NCBI GenBank assembly: GCA_031385325.1 | Contig: JANNBJ010000181.1 | Span: forward strand, 35,046-99,045 | Origin: SYFY01 sp031385325 | Lineage (GTDB): Bacteria > Pseudomonadota > Gammaproteobacteria > Pseudomonadales > Azotimanducaceae | DNA: 64,000 nt | Direction of reading: 5' to 3' | Program-made: the position numbers and the translations under genes | The notes under the pieces: generated by a model | The model's input: the letters and a program-made list of their open reading frames with translations, nothing else | Told to the model about the DNA's origin: nothing | Databases searched by the model: none | Part shown: positions 54,369 through 63,505 of the stretch, in pieces | Layout of the letters: every line of letters begins with the position of its first letter | How positions within the stretch are numbered: the first letter of the stretch is position 1

Positions 54369-56783
54369 TTGAACCGTAACCCGCACGTACTACCTGTCCT
54401 GCCGCTGCGCGACATGGTGATTTATCCCCATGGTGTGCACCCCTTGTTTGTTGGAACGACTTCGTCGATCAAGGCGCTCGACTCCGCAATGGGTGATGAC
54501 AAACAAATCCTGCTGGTCGCCAAGCGGAAATCCGATAGTGAGGTCAATGCCGGCGAAGATCTGTTTGATGTCGGCACCTTGGCTACCGTACTGCAGTTAC
54601 TGAAACTTCCCGATGGCACAGTAAAAGTACTTGTCGAAGGTGGGAGTCGAGCTCGAGTCTCCAGTTTCGACTTCACAGGACCGTACATCGCAGCGCAACT
54701 CGAGAAGGCAATCGAGCCGGCGGTAGATTCCGTCGAAGCGGAGAAGCTGGTCCGTTCGATCATGCTCCAGTTCGAGCAGTACATCGAAACCAGCAAGAAA
54801 ATTCCCCAGGAAGTGCTGACCAGTCTGTCTGGAATCGATGATCCTGCTCGGTTGATCGATACCATTGCTGCCCAAATGAATCTCAAGCTCGAGGAAAAAC
54901 AGAATGTGCTCGAGGCCTTCGAGCTCGAGGCGAGACTTGAAATCCTGCTCGGCTTCATGCAGTCGGAAATTGATGTTACCCAGTTGGACAAGCGGATCCG
55001 CGGGCGCGTTAAACAACAGATGGAAAAGAGCCAGCGCGAGTACTACCTGAATGAGCAGATGAAGGCGATTCAGAAGGAACTCGGTGATCTGGGTGAAGCG
55101 CCGAACGAGCTTGACGAGATGGCGCGCAAGATTGAAGAAGCAGGGATGCCTGAGGAAGCCAAGACCAAGGCCCAGTCCGAATTGAACAAGCTCAAGCTCA
55201 TGCCACCCATGTCAGCTGAAGCGACTGTGGTACGCAGCTACGTCGACTGGATGACGTCCGTTCCATGGAAGAAAAAAAGCCGCGTCCGCAAGGATTTGCC
55301 CCACGCGCAGCGCATTCTTGACGAAGACCACTACGGTCTCGAAGAGGTGAAGGACCGGATCACCGAATATCTGGCGGTGCAAACCCGCGTCAAACAGATG
55401 CGTGGACCGGTGCTGTGCCTGGTGGGTCCACCAGGTGTCGGCAAGACGTCGCTCGGCGAGAGTATTGCTCGAGCCACCAACCGAAAATTTGTGCGCATGG
55501 CGTTAGGCGGCGTCCGTGATGAAGCGGAGATTCGTGGCCATCGGCGCACTTACATCGGTTCGATGCCCGGCAAGATCGTGCAGAAACTGGCGAAATCAGG
55601 GGTCAGCAATCCGCTGTTCCTGCTTGATGAAATTGACAAGATGGGCATGGATGTACGTGGTGATCCGGCCAGTGCCTTGCTTGAGGTGCTCGACCCTGAA
55701 CAGAACAGCACGTTCAACGATCACTACCTTGAGGTGGACTACGATCTTTCGGACGTCTTCTTCATCTGCACCTCCAATTCCATGAACATTCCTGTGCCGC
55801 TGCTCGACCGGATGGAAGTGATCCGGCTGCCCGGCTACACGGAAGATGAAAAGTTGCACATCGCAGATCGATACCTCGTGCCAAAACAGCGCCGCCTCAA
55901 CGGGTTGGGGCCCAAGGAGCTGCAACTAGATCACGAGGCGATCATCCACCTGGTGCGTTATTACACCAAGGAAGCCGGCGTGCGTGGCCTGGAGCGTGAA
56001 ATCGCCAAGATCGCGCGCAAGATCATCAAACGACAGATGCTGTTGACGCCTGGAGCGAGTCAGCAAGCCTTGGTTGTGACACCGGATCTCATCGAAGATC
56101 TGAGTGGTGTCCGCAAGTACAGCTATGGGCTTGCGGAAAAAGAAAACCAGATCGGCATGGTGACCGGGCTGGCCTGGACCCAGGTCGGCGGGGAGATACT
56201 GTCCCTGGAAGCAGTTGCTGTTCCGGGCAAAGGACGTATTACGAAGACGGGTTCACTCGGCGACGTCATGCAGGAGTCTATTCAGGCAGCCATCACCTTC
56301 GTTCGAAGCCGCTCGAGGTCGCTGGGTATCGCATCGGACTTTCACGAGAAAAACGATCTGCACATCCATGTGCCGGAAGGTGCGACACCGAAGGATGGGC
56401 CAAGTGCCGGTATCGGTATGTGCACGGCTCTGGTCTCAGTGATCACGGGGATTCCAGTCTGCGCAGATGTGGCGATGACCGGCGAAATCACATTGCGTGG
56501 TCAGGTTCTGCCCATCGGCGGCCTCAAGGAAAAATTACTGGCGGCACGTCGCGCCGGGATCAAACGAGTCATCATCCCTGCAGAGAATGAACGTGATCTC
56601 AAGGAAATTCCTGCCACCATTACAGGGCCGCTCGAGATCCTGCCCGTCAAGTGGATGGATGATGTCCTGGATATCGCGCTGGAACGTCGCCCACAGCCGT
56701 TGCCATCCGATGTGGCCTTGGTGGTGGAGGGCGCAGAGACGCCATTAGCCGACGTCGGCCGCTCGACCTTGAGCCCGCACTGA
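54369..56783 (+). CDS. lon: ATP-dependent protease La
   Basis: An 804-residue LonA protease. The N-terminal substrate domain begins [23 protein letters not shown]; the AAA+ domain has Walker [16 protein letters not shown] and Walker [10 protein letters not shown]; the protease domain has the Ser-Lys dyad, Ser in [17 protein letters not shown] and Lys in [14 protein letters not shown]. The start is TTG at 54369 with GAGG upstream. A TATAAA box at 54290-54295 may be part of its promoter. No clear sigma-32 promoter was identified. Confidence 0.97.
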   Translation: MNRNPHVLPVLPLRDMVIYPHGVHPLFVGTTSSIKALDSAMGDDKQILLVAKRKSDSEVNAGEDLFDVGTLATVLQLLKLPDGTVKVLVEGGSRARVSSFDFTGPYIAAQLEKAIEPAVDSVEAEKLVRSIMLQFEQYIETSKKIPQEVLTSLSGIDDPARLIDTIAAQMNLKLEEKQNVLEAFELEARLEILLGFMQSEIDVTQLDKRIRGRVKQQMEKSQREYYLNEQMKAIQKELGDLGEAPNELDEMARKIEEAGMPEEAKTKAQSELNKLKLMPPMSAEATVVRSYVDWMTSVPWKKKSRVRKDLPHAQRILDEDHYGLEEVKDRITEYLAVQTRVKQMRGPVLCLVGPPGVGKTSLGESIARATNRKFVRMALGGVRDEAEIRGHRRTYIGSMPGKIVQKLAKSGVSNPLFLLDEIDKMGMDVRGDPASALLEVLDPEQNSTFNDHYLEVDYDLSDVFFICTSNSMNIPVPLLDRMEVIRLPGYTEDEKLHIADRYLVPKQRRLNGLGPKELQLDHEAIIHLVRYYTKEAGVRGLEREIAKIARKIIKRQMLLTPGASQQALVVTPDLIEDLSGVRKYSYGLAEKENQIGMVTGLAWTQVGGEILSLEAVAVPGKGRITKTGSLGDVMQESIQAAITFVRSRSRSLGIASDFHEKNDLHIHVPEGATPKDGPSAGIGMCTALVSVITGIPVCADVAMTGEITLRGQVLPIGGLKEKLLAARRAGIKRVIIPAENERDLKEIPATITGPLEILPVKWMDDVLDIALERRPQPLPSDVALVVEGAETPLADVGRSTLSPH

Positions 56784-56808
56784 TCGCCAAAATCGGTTGA
56801 TCCCATGC

Positions 56809-56842
56809 CTCGACCGGAATGTTCGTGAACATTCCAGTCGAG
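56809..56842. repeat. 34-bp near-perfect inverted repeat before hupB
   Basis: Two 16-base arms pair at 15 positions around a 2-base centre: CTCGAC-C-GGAATGTTC then GT then GAACATTCC-A-GTCGAG. It starts 26 bp after the lon stop and ends 6 bp before the -35 box of the hupB promoter. No T-run follows, so it is not a standard terminator. It may be an operator or a message-end structure. Confidence 0.8.
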
Positions 56843-56848
56843 CTCGCC

Positions 56849-56877
56849 TTGTATCGCTTCAGGCAGGTTGGTATAAG
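56849..56877 (+). promoter_or_regulatory. Predicted sigma-70 promoter of hupB
   Basis: TTGTAT (56849-56854) and TATAAG (56872-56877) are 17 bp apart, with a GC-rich discriminator (GGCGCCC) after. The transcript would start about 60 bp before the hupB GTG. A 34-bp inverted repeat abuts it upstream. Confidence 0.65.
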
Positions 56878-56945
56878 GGCGCCCTTGCTTTTCTGGCGCA
56901 TTCGAAACCACTCCCGCGCCTCCATCCACAGAGGAAACCTGTACA

Positions 56946-57218
56946 GTGAACAAGTCTGAACTGATCGATCGTATTGCCGAAGCTGCCGATATCTCCAAGG
57001 CTTCCGCCGGCCGTGCGCTTGAGGCAACACTGGAAGCCATCACGGATTCCCTTCGGCAATCCGACCCTGTTTCGTTGGTTGGCTTCGGCACTTTCCTGGT
57101 TCGTGAGCGTGCTTCCAGAACGGGTCGCAATCCGCAAACGGGGGTGGCCATTGAAATCGCGGCGGCCCGCATCCCGGCATTCAAGCCTGGTAAAGGCCTG
57201 AAGGACGCTCTGAACTAG
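56946..57218 (+). CDS. hupB: DNA-binding protein HU-beta
   Basis: A 90-residue histone-like protein that bends and compacts DNA. The N-terminal [25 protein letters not shown] and the beta-arm signature [22 protein letters not shown] are standard, and it ends [12 protein letters not shown]. The GTG start is preceded by AGAGGAAA. A hairpin GGCAGCG/CGCTGCC follows at 57226-57244. Its place between lon and ppiD is the conserved one. Confidence 0.96.
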   Translation: MNKSELIDRIAEAADISKASAGRALEATLEAITDSLRQSDPVSLVGFGTFLVRERASRTGRNPQTGVAIEIAAARIPAFKPGKGLKDALN

Positions 57219-57225
57219 CAAGTCG

Positions 57226-57244
57226 GGCAGCGTGAAGCGCTGCC
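57226..57244 (+). other. Hairpin after hupB
   Basis: A perfect 7-bp stem GGCAGCG/CGCTGCC with loop TGAAG lies 7 bp after the hupB stop. No T-run follows; it may be a weak terminator or a 3' stabiliser. Confidence 0.45.
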
Positions 57245-57300
57245 TCGACCAGACCACGTGCGACTCGTAACGCTCTTCGTAACCTGGAGGAACGCGACCA

Positions 57301-59205
57301 ATGCTGCAAAAGATGCGGGATAACACCCAATCTATTGGCTTCAAGATCATCGTCGGACTGATCATATTTGTCCTGGCGGTATTTGGTTTTGGCACCTTCG
57401 ATCTCTTTGCCAGCAATGATGTCGAAGTTGCCAGTGTGGGTAGTCACGAAATTACCGAGAGCTCGCTTACGCGGGAAACCGAGCGAACTCGAATCCGCAC
57501 CCTGGCGCAGATGGGTGAGAATGCGGATCCTGCTTCGATCGATGTCGTCGCTTTGCGAGCCCAGAGCCTCGACGCGCTCATCAACCAGGCTGTCCTGGTT
57601 GAAACCGCTGATCAACTGGCCGTGGTTACACCAGCTGGCGCGGTGGACAAATCGTTGACCGAAAATCCGTCCTTCCAGACGGATGGAAAGTTTGATCAGG
57701 ATCTGTACGTTCGTCTGCTCGGGCAGTATGGCTACACGCCGGTCACCTTCCGCGATCAGGTGACGCAGGAAATGGCGATCAGCCAGTTGCAGGCGTCGAT
57801 CACTGACAGCACGACAGTCCCCCGCTGGCAGTTGCGGGAATTTGCGGCTTTGATGAACCAGAGTCGTGATCTGGCGTGGCTGCCGCTGACTCAGTCAGGT
57901 TTCGCGGCCAAAGTCGAACTCACCGATGAAGACATTGAAGCGCATTACGCTGACAACCGAATGGAGTATCAGACCGACGATGCAGTTGATCTTGACTATG
58001 TCGTCCTGACCTCACAAAGCTTGTCAGGTGATTCTTCGATCGAAATCAAGGAAGAAGATCTTCGTTCCGGTTTCGCAGAAGACCTGAAGGTGCTGGCCGA
58101 TACCGAGCAAAGAGTCTCATCCCACATTCTGCTGCGTGTTTCCGAGACTCGGGATGATGCTGCGACACTTGCGGCCATCAAGAATCTACGAGAACAACTG
58201 GAATCCGGCGCGGACTTTGCCGCACTTGCCAAAGAGCATTCAGAGGATTCGGGATCCGCTGCGACTGGCGGCGATCTGGGCGCTGCCGGTCGAGGCATTT
58301 ATGATCCGGCATTCGAAGCTGCACTTTTTGCGTTGAAGGAAGGTGAACTTTCGCAGCCCGTGAAGAGTCAGTTTGGCTATCACCTCATCAAGCTCGTGTC
58401 CGTTCAGAAGCCGATTGAACCCACCTTCGAAGAAAAGCGAGAGGGGATCGAAACGCGTTTGCGCCTGGAGCGTGCCAAGGACTTGTTGGTCGAAAAGGTG
58501 CGTGATCTGGACGAACTTGCGTTTGAACAGAATTCCTCACTCGACCCGATAGTCGAAAAGTTCAACCTGAAAATCCAGGCTCAGGATGGTGTAACCAGGA
58601 ACGCGGGTGAGGGATTGTTTGCCAATGAAAAATTGCGTGAAGCCGCGTTCGGCAATGATGTGTTGACCCGCGGTTTCAATAGCGCAGTGGTTGAACTGGA
58701 TGATACTCAGGCGGTTGTGCTGCGTGTACGCACGCGTCACGAACCGCGAGAGCGTTCGCTTGAAGAAGTTCGGCAACAGATTGTTGATGTCCTCAAGCGA
58801 GAGAAAGCCAGCGTGGCTATCGAATCTGCAGCGGTTGACGGCCTGGCTCGGCTTGAGTCTGGCGAGAGCGCCGGACAGGTCGCAAACGTGCTGGGCGCTG
58901 AGTGGGAAACTTCTTCGCGAGCAACACGCAGCCAGACAGGCGTTCCGCGAGAAGTGCTGGAAAAGGCGTTTGCAATGCCATTTGATCGAACGGCCGGAGG
59001 CCGAGCGGTCGCGAGCGTTGACCTACCGGATGGACGAGCGCTGGTCACGGTGACCCAGGTCATCGATGGTGATCTGGAAGCGATGACCAAAGACGAGGTG
59101 GATGGACTAGCGCGCTACGTCAAATCGAGAACCTCCGGGCTCGAGTTCACAGCACTGTTTCGCACGGTCGAAAAGAGTGAAGGTGTGAGTCGCGCTGACA
59201 AGTAG
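57301..59205 (+). CDS. ppiD: Periplasmic folding chaperone PpiD
   Basis: A 634-residue inner-membrane chaperone. One transmembrane helix (GFKIIVGLIIFVLAVFGFGTF, about residues 13-35) anchors a SurA-like N-terminal domain and a parvulin domain (about 270-360: VSSHILLRVSETRDDAAT to GDLGAAGRGIYDPAFEAALFALKEGE and SQFGYHLIKLV). It acts with the Sec translocon on exported proteins. The ATG has a GGAGG site upstream. A perfect 14-bp palindrome CGCGCACGTGCGCG lies at 59212-59225, after the stop. Confidence 0.94.
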   Translation: MLQKMRDNTQSIGFKIIVGLIIFVLAVFGFGTFDLFASNDVEVASVGSHEITESSLTRETERTRIRTLAQMGENADPASIDVVALRAQSLDALINQAVLVETADQLAVVTPAGAVDKSLTENPSFQTDGKFDQDLYVRLLGQYGYTPVTFRDQVTQEMAISQLQASITDSTTVPRWQLREFAALMNQSRDLAWLPLTQSGFAAKVELTDEDIEAHYADNRMEYQTDDAVDLDYVVLTSQSLSGDSSIEIKEEDLRSGFAEDLKVLADTEQRVSSHILLRVSETRDDAATLAAIKNLREQLESGADFAALAKEHSEDSGSAATGGDLGAAGRGIYDPAFEAALFALKEGELSQPVKSQFGYHLIKLVSVQKPIEPTFEEKREGIETRLRLERAKDLLVEKVRDLDELAFEQNSSLDPIVEKFNLKIQAQDGVTRNAGEGLFANEKLREAAFGNDVLTRGFNSAVVELDDTQAVVLRVRTRHEPRERSLEEVRQQIVDVLKREKASVAIESAAVDGLARLESGESAGQVANVLGAEWETSSRATRSQTGVPREVLEKAFAMPFDRTAGGRAVASVDLPDGRALVTVTQVIDGDLEAMTKDEVDGLARYVKSRTSGLEFTALFRTVEKSEGVSRADK

Positions 59206-59310
59206 GCATTGCGCGCACGTGCGCGGCGGTTGTACGCGGCGTTCACGCAAGGAACGGATGGCTCCGGTCTAGCTGGTGTTTGCCCGGAAGCGCTGAAGCC
59301 GCGAGAGTCT

Positions 59311-59332
59311 TTAGCCGCCAGTTAGCCGCCAG
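59311..59332. repeat. 11-bp tandem duplication at the mltD stop
   Basis: TTAGCCGCCAG occurs twice in a row. On the reverse strand this is CTGGCGGCTAA repeated, and the first copy carries the mltD stop codon. The duplication adds a second TAA outside the gene and looks like recent slippage. Confidence 0.8.
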
Positions 59333-61262
59333 CGATATCCGTAGCCTCTGGTTGCGGAATCCGCAGGATGAGGCCGAGTTTCAATACCTGCCCGACCTTC
59401 AATCCATTCTCCCGGATCAACGCCTGATGGGAGACATCATATTTCTGCGCGATCCCCCACAGCGTGTCCCCAGAGCGCACGGTATGCCTGTCCATCTGTG
59501 CGGGAGCACGCGATGCAGCGACCATGACGTTGCCACCAGTTCCAGACATGACCGGCACACGCAGTATGCGGTTGACGCGGATTTGATCGCCTCGCAGGGC
59601 GTTGAGAAGTTTGAGCTGCCCAACGGTTGCGTTATGCGCACGAGCGATTGCGCCCAAGGAATCCCCGGATCGCACTCGATAGCCCGTGGTCGCGACATTT
59701 ATCTTCGCCGGGATCTTTGCCGGGCTGAACTTGCCCTGCTGATTACCTCGCAAACTGCCGGTCGAGGCTGTCATCAAGGTGCCGCCTGGGACCTTCAGAT
59801 CTGCATTGATTTTGATGATGTCAGTACGCATCCCGTTCATCGATCTGAGGGCGCCTGTAGTGCTCCCGAAGCGCCGCGCGATAGAACCGAGAGTGTCTCC
59901 ACGCTGAACGCGGTAGCGCCGCGTGGCAGTCGCGACATTGGCTGCGAGCATCGGCTCGGCCTGCAACGATGCAAGGGCCGCCGTACCGAGTCGCGGAATC
60001 TGCAACATCGTATTGGTTCGAATCGAATCGGTTGTCATGCCGTTCAGCTGCTTCACGGCAAGTGTTGAACTACCAAACCGACGGGCAATCGTGCTGAGGG
60101 TGTCACCTCGCTGAACACGGTACTGCGCTATCGCGCCTGATCCGACGTTGGTCGGCATGGCGTTGAGACGAGCCTGGGCGGTTGCTCCGACACGCACGGG
60201 CACGAGCAGGTTGTCCGTGCCAGTTGGTGGGGTGATTTGTCGTTTGAGCGAAGGATTCAATGCCACGAGCTCTGCCGGCGAGACATTCAGGACCGAAGCC
60301 GCTTGCTGGAGATCAATCGGCCCTTTGGTTTTGATCGACTTGAATGAAACGTCACCACTGATGTCGGGCAGACTGATGTCGTACTTCGTCGGATTCTTGA
60401 TGATTGCGGCCAGTGCAAGCACTTGTGGTACGTACTTGCGTGTTTCGTCAGGCAGGTCCAGGTCGAAGAAGCGTGCCGGAGAAACGGGTTTGTTGTTGTT
60501 CGCTGGCAGAGTCCTGGCAATCGTGCCTTCGCCGGCGTTATATGCCGCGATGGTCAGCAGCCAGTCCCCGAATTGGTCGTGCAGGAGTTCAAGATAGTCC
60601 AGTGCTGCTCTGGTGGAAGCGACGGTGTCCTGGCGGCCATCGTGCCACCAGTCCCGGGACAACCCGAAGCGTGTTGCGGTGTCTGGCATGAACTGCCACA
60701 AACCGAGTGCGCCGCGAGGTGAAAGTGCGCGCGGGTCAAGCGTACTTTCAATAATGGGTAACAGCGCCAGCTCTGCAGGTAGATTGCGGCGTCTCGTCTC
60801 TTCAAGAAAGTATGGGAGATAGAGGGATAGCCGTGCCTGTGCATCGGCGAGCCATTCGGGATTCTTGGTGTACTTGTCGACCGCCGCCTGTACAGCACGC
60901 TGATTCAGGTGATGCTCAAGCGCAAATTCACTGGACATCAGAGGCCAGAAACCTTCGGGCTCGGCAATGGGGATGACGTCTCCTAGTGTGTTCGCGAGTG
61001 ACCAGCGTAATCGAGGCTCGTTCTGATCTGTCGTTTGAACGAATGTCAGCGTGGGAAATATTGCTGGTGCTGGGCGCGTGGTCAGCCGGGCAGGCAAGGC
61101 CACATCGATGGGATCGTGATGGTCCACATCAACTGGCGTTGAGTCCTCGCTCGCTTGCCTGGGTGGCAGCATGGAGCATGAGATGCTCACCATACTGATC
61201 GCCAGAAACAGCGGGGCGCGTGCGCCCAGCTTCAAGCGAGGGTAATCCTCCCGGTTACCCAA
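59322..61262 (-). CDS. mltD: Membrane-bound lytic transglycosylase D with four LysM domains
   Basis: A 646-residue periplasmic enzyme cutting peptidoglycan glycan strands. A signal sequence ends near SISC, a weak lipobox. The SLT domain (about residues 140-300) has the catalytic Glu in LLPIIESTLDP, followed by GALGLWQFMPDTA and LLTIAAYNAGEG. Four LysM modules follow, each beginning YRVQRGDTL, YRVQRGDTL, YRVRSGDSL and HTVRSGDTL; E. coli MltD has fewer. The start is TTG at 61262, only 27 bp from the divergent gene, so it may lie further in (ATG at 61193). Confidence 0.92.
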   Translation of the reverse strand: MGNREDYPRLKLGARAPLFLAISMVSISCSMLPPRQASEDSTPVDVDHHDPIDVALPARLTTRPAPAIFPTLTFVQTTDQNEPRLRWSLANTLGDVIPIAEPEGFWPLMSSEFALEHHLNQRAVQAAVDKYTKNPEWLADAQARLSLYLPYFLEETRRRNLPAELALLPIIESTLDPRALSPRGALGLWQFMPDTATRFGLSRDWWHDGRQDTVASTRAALDYLELLHDQFGDWLLTIAAYNAGEGTIARTLPANNNKPVSPARFFDLDLPDETRKYVPQVLALAAIIKNPTKYDISLPDISGDVSFKSIKTKGPIDLQQAASVLNVSPAELVALNPSLKRQITPPTGTDNLLVPVRVGATAQARLNAMPTNVGSGAIAQYRVQRGDTLSTIARRFGSSTLAVKQLNGMTTDSIRTNTMLQIPRLGTAALASLQAEPMLAANVATATRRYRVQRGDTLGSIARRFGSTTGALRSMNGMRTDIIKINADLKVPGGTLMTASTGSLRGNQQGKFSPAKIPAKINVATTGYRVRSGDSLGAIARAHNATVGQLKLLNALRGDQIRVNRILRVPVMSGTGGNVMVAASRAPAQMDRHTVRSGDTLWGIAQKYDVSHQALIRENGLKVGQVLKLGLILRIPQPEATDIAGG

Positions 61263-61289
61263 GTTGCCCTCTTTACGGGGGTCGTTAGA

Positions 61290-62156
61290 ATGACTGTACT
61301 TTGCTACACATTAAAATACACCGCAAACCTTGACTTGCCGAAGCATGAGGAGCTAGCCATCGACTGGATGCAGACCCACACCGGGCAGCGCCTGTTACGT
61401 GATTCAAAACCGTCGCTTGAAGAACTGGTGCGTCGCTGCCATGGCGACACACTACTGTGGTGTGGCGGTGACCTGGCCAGTCTGCAAGCACTGCAAAGAA
61501 GCATCGTCAGGCATCGCTTCCTTGTTTCGGATGAACTTCAGGCGGTTCCTGAAGGCGTGATTCGACTGGTTGCCGAGACAGGCAAGTTGCCTTTTGCAAA
61601 CAACTCCATGGACGCGATCATCCTGCATCATGCGCTTGAACCGTTGACCGACCCGCGGGATGCGCTGCGTGAAATGGCTCGTGTGCTGCATCCTGGTGGT
61701 CGCCTGGTCATCGTTGCGTTCAATCCGTGGAGCATTCTTGGTGGCAGGCGACTCTATGCACGATTGCGAACGGATGCATTTTCCAGTCAGCGCTTTGTCA
61801 ATCCGGTGCGACTGCTCGACTGGTTGCGATTGTTAGGGCTTGAACTCGAAGAACCTGTGCGTTTTCGCAGTACCGGCTTGCCTTTTCGCATGCGGAAAGT
61901 AGCGCCTGAGGCCAAGTCGCTATCGAAGATCGAGGCGCAAAAACCATCCCGCATCCGGCGGCGTGATATTGCCAGACGGCATGGTATTGAAATTCCGTTC
62001 GGTGATGTCTTCATGGTCTCGGCGGTCAAACAGGCGTACTACGTGCGGCCGCGACGCGTTCTCGCCGGGGTGCCCAACACGCGATTGGCGGGTGTTGGCT
62101 ACCCGCGCACCAGTGCTCGGCTGATCCCGGTGAATTTTCGTAAAGAACGTCAATGA
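61290..62156 (+). CDS. YafS-like SAM-dependent methyltransferase
   Basis: A 288-residue class I methyltransferase-like protein. A degenerate AdoMet loop is followed by [51 protein letters not shown], the core motifs of the Methyltransf_11 fold. Its position beside rnhA and dnaQ matches YafS of E. coli. Substrate unknown. The start is doubtful: a possible promoter (TTGCCC at 61264 and TAGAAT at 61286) overlaps the ATG, and ATG 61365 is an alternative. The end overlaps rnhA by 4 bp. Confidence 0.85.
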   Translation: MTVLCYTLKYTANLDLPKHEELAIDWMQTHTGQRLLRDSKPSLEELVRRCHGDTLLWCGGDLASLQALQRSIVRHRFLVSDELQAVPEGVIRLVAETGKLPFANNSMDAIILHHALEPLTDPRDALREMARVLHPGGRLVIVAFNPWSILGGRRLYARLRTDAFSSQRFVNPVRLLDWLRLLGLELEEPVRFRSTGLPFRMRKVAPEAKSLSKIEAQKPSRIRRRDIARRHGIEIPFGDVFMVSAVKQAYYVRPRRVLAGVPNTRLAGVGYPRTSARLIPVNFRKERQ

Positions 62157-62638
62157 GCGAACTTGTCGAGATCTTTACGGACGGCGCCTGTCGCGGTAAT
62201 CCGGGCCCCGGTGGATGGGCTGCCTTGCTGCGTAACAAGGACAAGGAGCTACTGTGCTCCGGCGCCGAACCCCATACCACCAACAATCGAATGGAGTTGC
62301 GGGCGGCACTCGAGGGATTGACTGCGTTGAAACGTCCATCCGTGATCCGACTGACAACGGATTCGCAATATGTTCGCCAAGGCATCACGAGTTGGGTGGC
62401 TGCCTGGAAGCGTAACGGCTGGAAGACTTCTGCCAAACAGCCGGTCAAGAATCAGGATCTCTGGGAGGCCCTGGATGCAGCCAGTGCGAGACACACGATC
62501 GAGTGGTGCTGGGTGAAAGGGCACAGTGGGCACCCTGAAAACGAGAGGGTGGACACAGCAGCCAATGAAGCCATCGACAGCATGTTCACGGCTGACAGGA
62601 GTGCCGACGCCAACTCGACAAGGAACTACACGCCGTGA
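62153..62638 (+). CDS. rnhA: Ribonuclease HI
   Basis: A 161-residue RNase H that cuts RNA in RNA-DNA hybrids. The catalytic residues fit the E. coli numbering: Asp10 in [16 protein letters not shown], Glu48 in NNRMELRA, Asp70 in LTTDSQYV and the Asp of [11 protein letters not shown], with the basic WVKGHSGH loop. It overlaps the methyltransferase gene (ATGA) and dnaQ (GTGA). Confidence 0.96.
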   Translation: MSELVEIFTDGACRGNPGPGGWAALLRNKDKELLCSGAEPHTTNNRMELRAALEGLTALKRPSVIRLTTDSQYVRQGITSWVAAWKRNGWKTSAKQPVKNQDLWEALDAASARHTIEWCWVKGHSGHPENERVDTAANEAIDSMFTADRSADANSTRNYTP

Positions 62639-63360
62639 GACAAATTGTTGTAGACACCGAAACCACGGGGCTCGAACCGGAGCGGGGGCATCGAATCATC
62701 GAAATCGGTGCGGTTGAGCTGATTAATCGCCGACTCACCCGCAAGAAATTCCACGCCTACCTCAACCCTGAGCGAGACATCGACCCTGGCGCCCAGGCAG
62801 TGCACGGATTGTCGTCCGAATTTCTTGCCGACAAACAGAAGTTTGCTGAGGTGATTGAGGCTTTTCTGGCCTTCATCGAAGGGGCGGAAATCATCATTCA
62901 CAATGCGCCGTTCGATGTTGCGTTCCTGAACTACGAACTGTCATTGCTGGATGATCGGCGCCGAATCCATGATCTGTGCATGGTCACAGACAGCTTTGCG
63001 CTGGCGCGGGCCAAACACCCGGGGCAGCGCAACAGCCTCGATGCGTTGTGCCGACGTTACTCGGTAGACAATTCAGCTCGGGAACTGCATGGCGCATTGC
63101 TGGATGCGGAGATTCTCGCAGACGTCTATCTGGCGATGACCGGCGGACAGGTTGCGCTGTTTTCCGGGGGAGATGGCGACAAGACTCCTGATGAAGTTTT
63201 CAACGCGCCTCTGCAGCATCGTCCGGGTAGTTTGCCGATACTGCGGGCAAACTTTGAAGAAATCACCGCGCACGAGGCTTTCCTTGCGTTACTGGACAAG
63301 GAAAGCGGTGGTTCAACAGTTTGGCGTCGGGTCGGCGGTAACCCGGGGGACTCCGAGTGA
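62635..63360 (+). CDS. dnaQ: DNA polymerase III epsilon subunit (proofreading)
   Basis: A 241-residue 3'-5' exonuclease of the DEDDh type. Exo I is [11 protein letters not shown] (Asp7, Glu9), Exo II is [15 protein letters not shown], and Exo III His and Asp are in [19 protein letters not shown]. The C-terminal tail contacts the alpha subunit. The GTG start overlaps rnhA by 4 bp. It is the last chromosomal gene before an insertion sequence. Confidence 0.96.
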   Translation: MRQIVVDTETTGLEPERGHRIIEIGAVELINRRLTRKKFHAYLNPERDIDPGAQAVHGLSSEFLADKQKFAEVIEAFLAFIEGAEIIIHNAPFDVAFLNYELSLLDDRRRIHDLCMVTDSFALARAKHPGQRNSLDALCRRYSVDNSARELHGALLDAEILADVYLAMTGGQVALFSGGDGDKTPDEVFNAPLQHRPGSLPILRANFEEITAHEAFLALLDKESGGSTVWRRVGGNPGDSE

Positions 63361-63443
63361 TCAAGGCCTCGCATACTATTCTCGTGGCACATGCAGGTCT
63401 GGCCAACGAGTCCTGAAAGACGATTGTGATCAGCTTCAAGTGC

Positions 63444-63470
63444 TAGGAGTCTGCGCGGCAGAAGCCAAAA
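63444..63470 (+). repeat. Possible left end of the insertion sequence
   Basis: The stretch beginning near TAGGAGTCTGCGCGGCAG has the look of a terminal inverted repeat of an IS1182-type element, about 40-60 bp before its transposase. The right end is outside the window, so the match cannot be confirmed here. Confidence 0.3.
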
Positions 63471-63505
63471 GTTCTACTGAAGTACATAATGGCTGAGTCG
63501 TTGGG

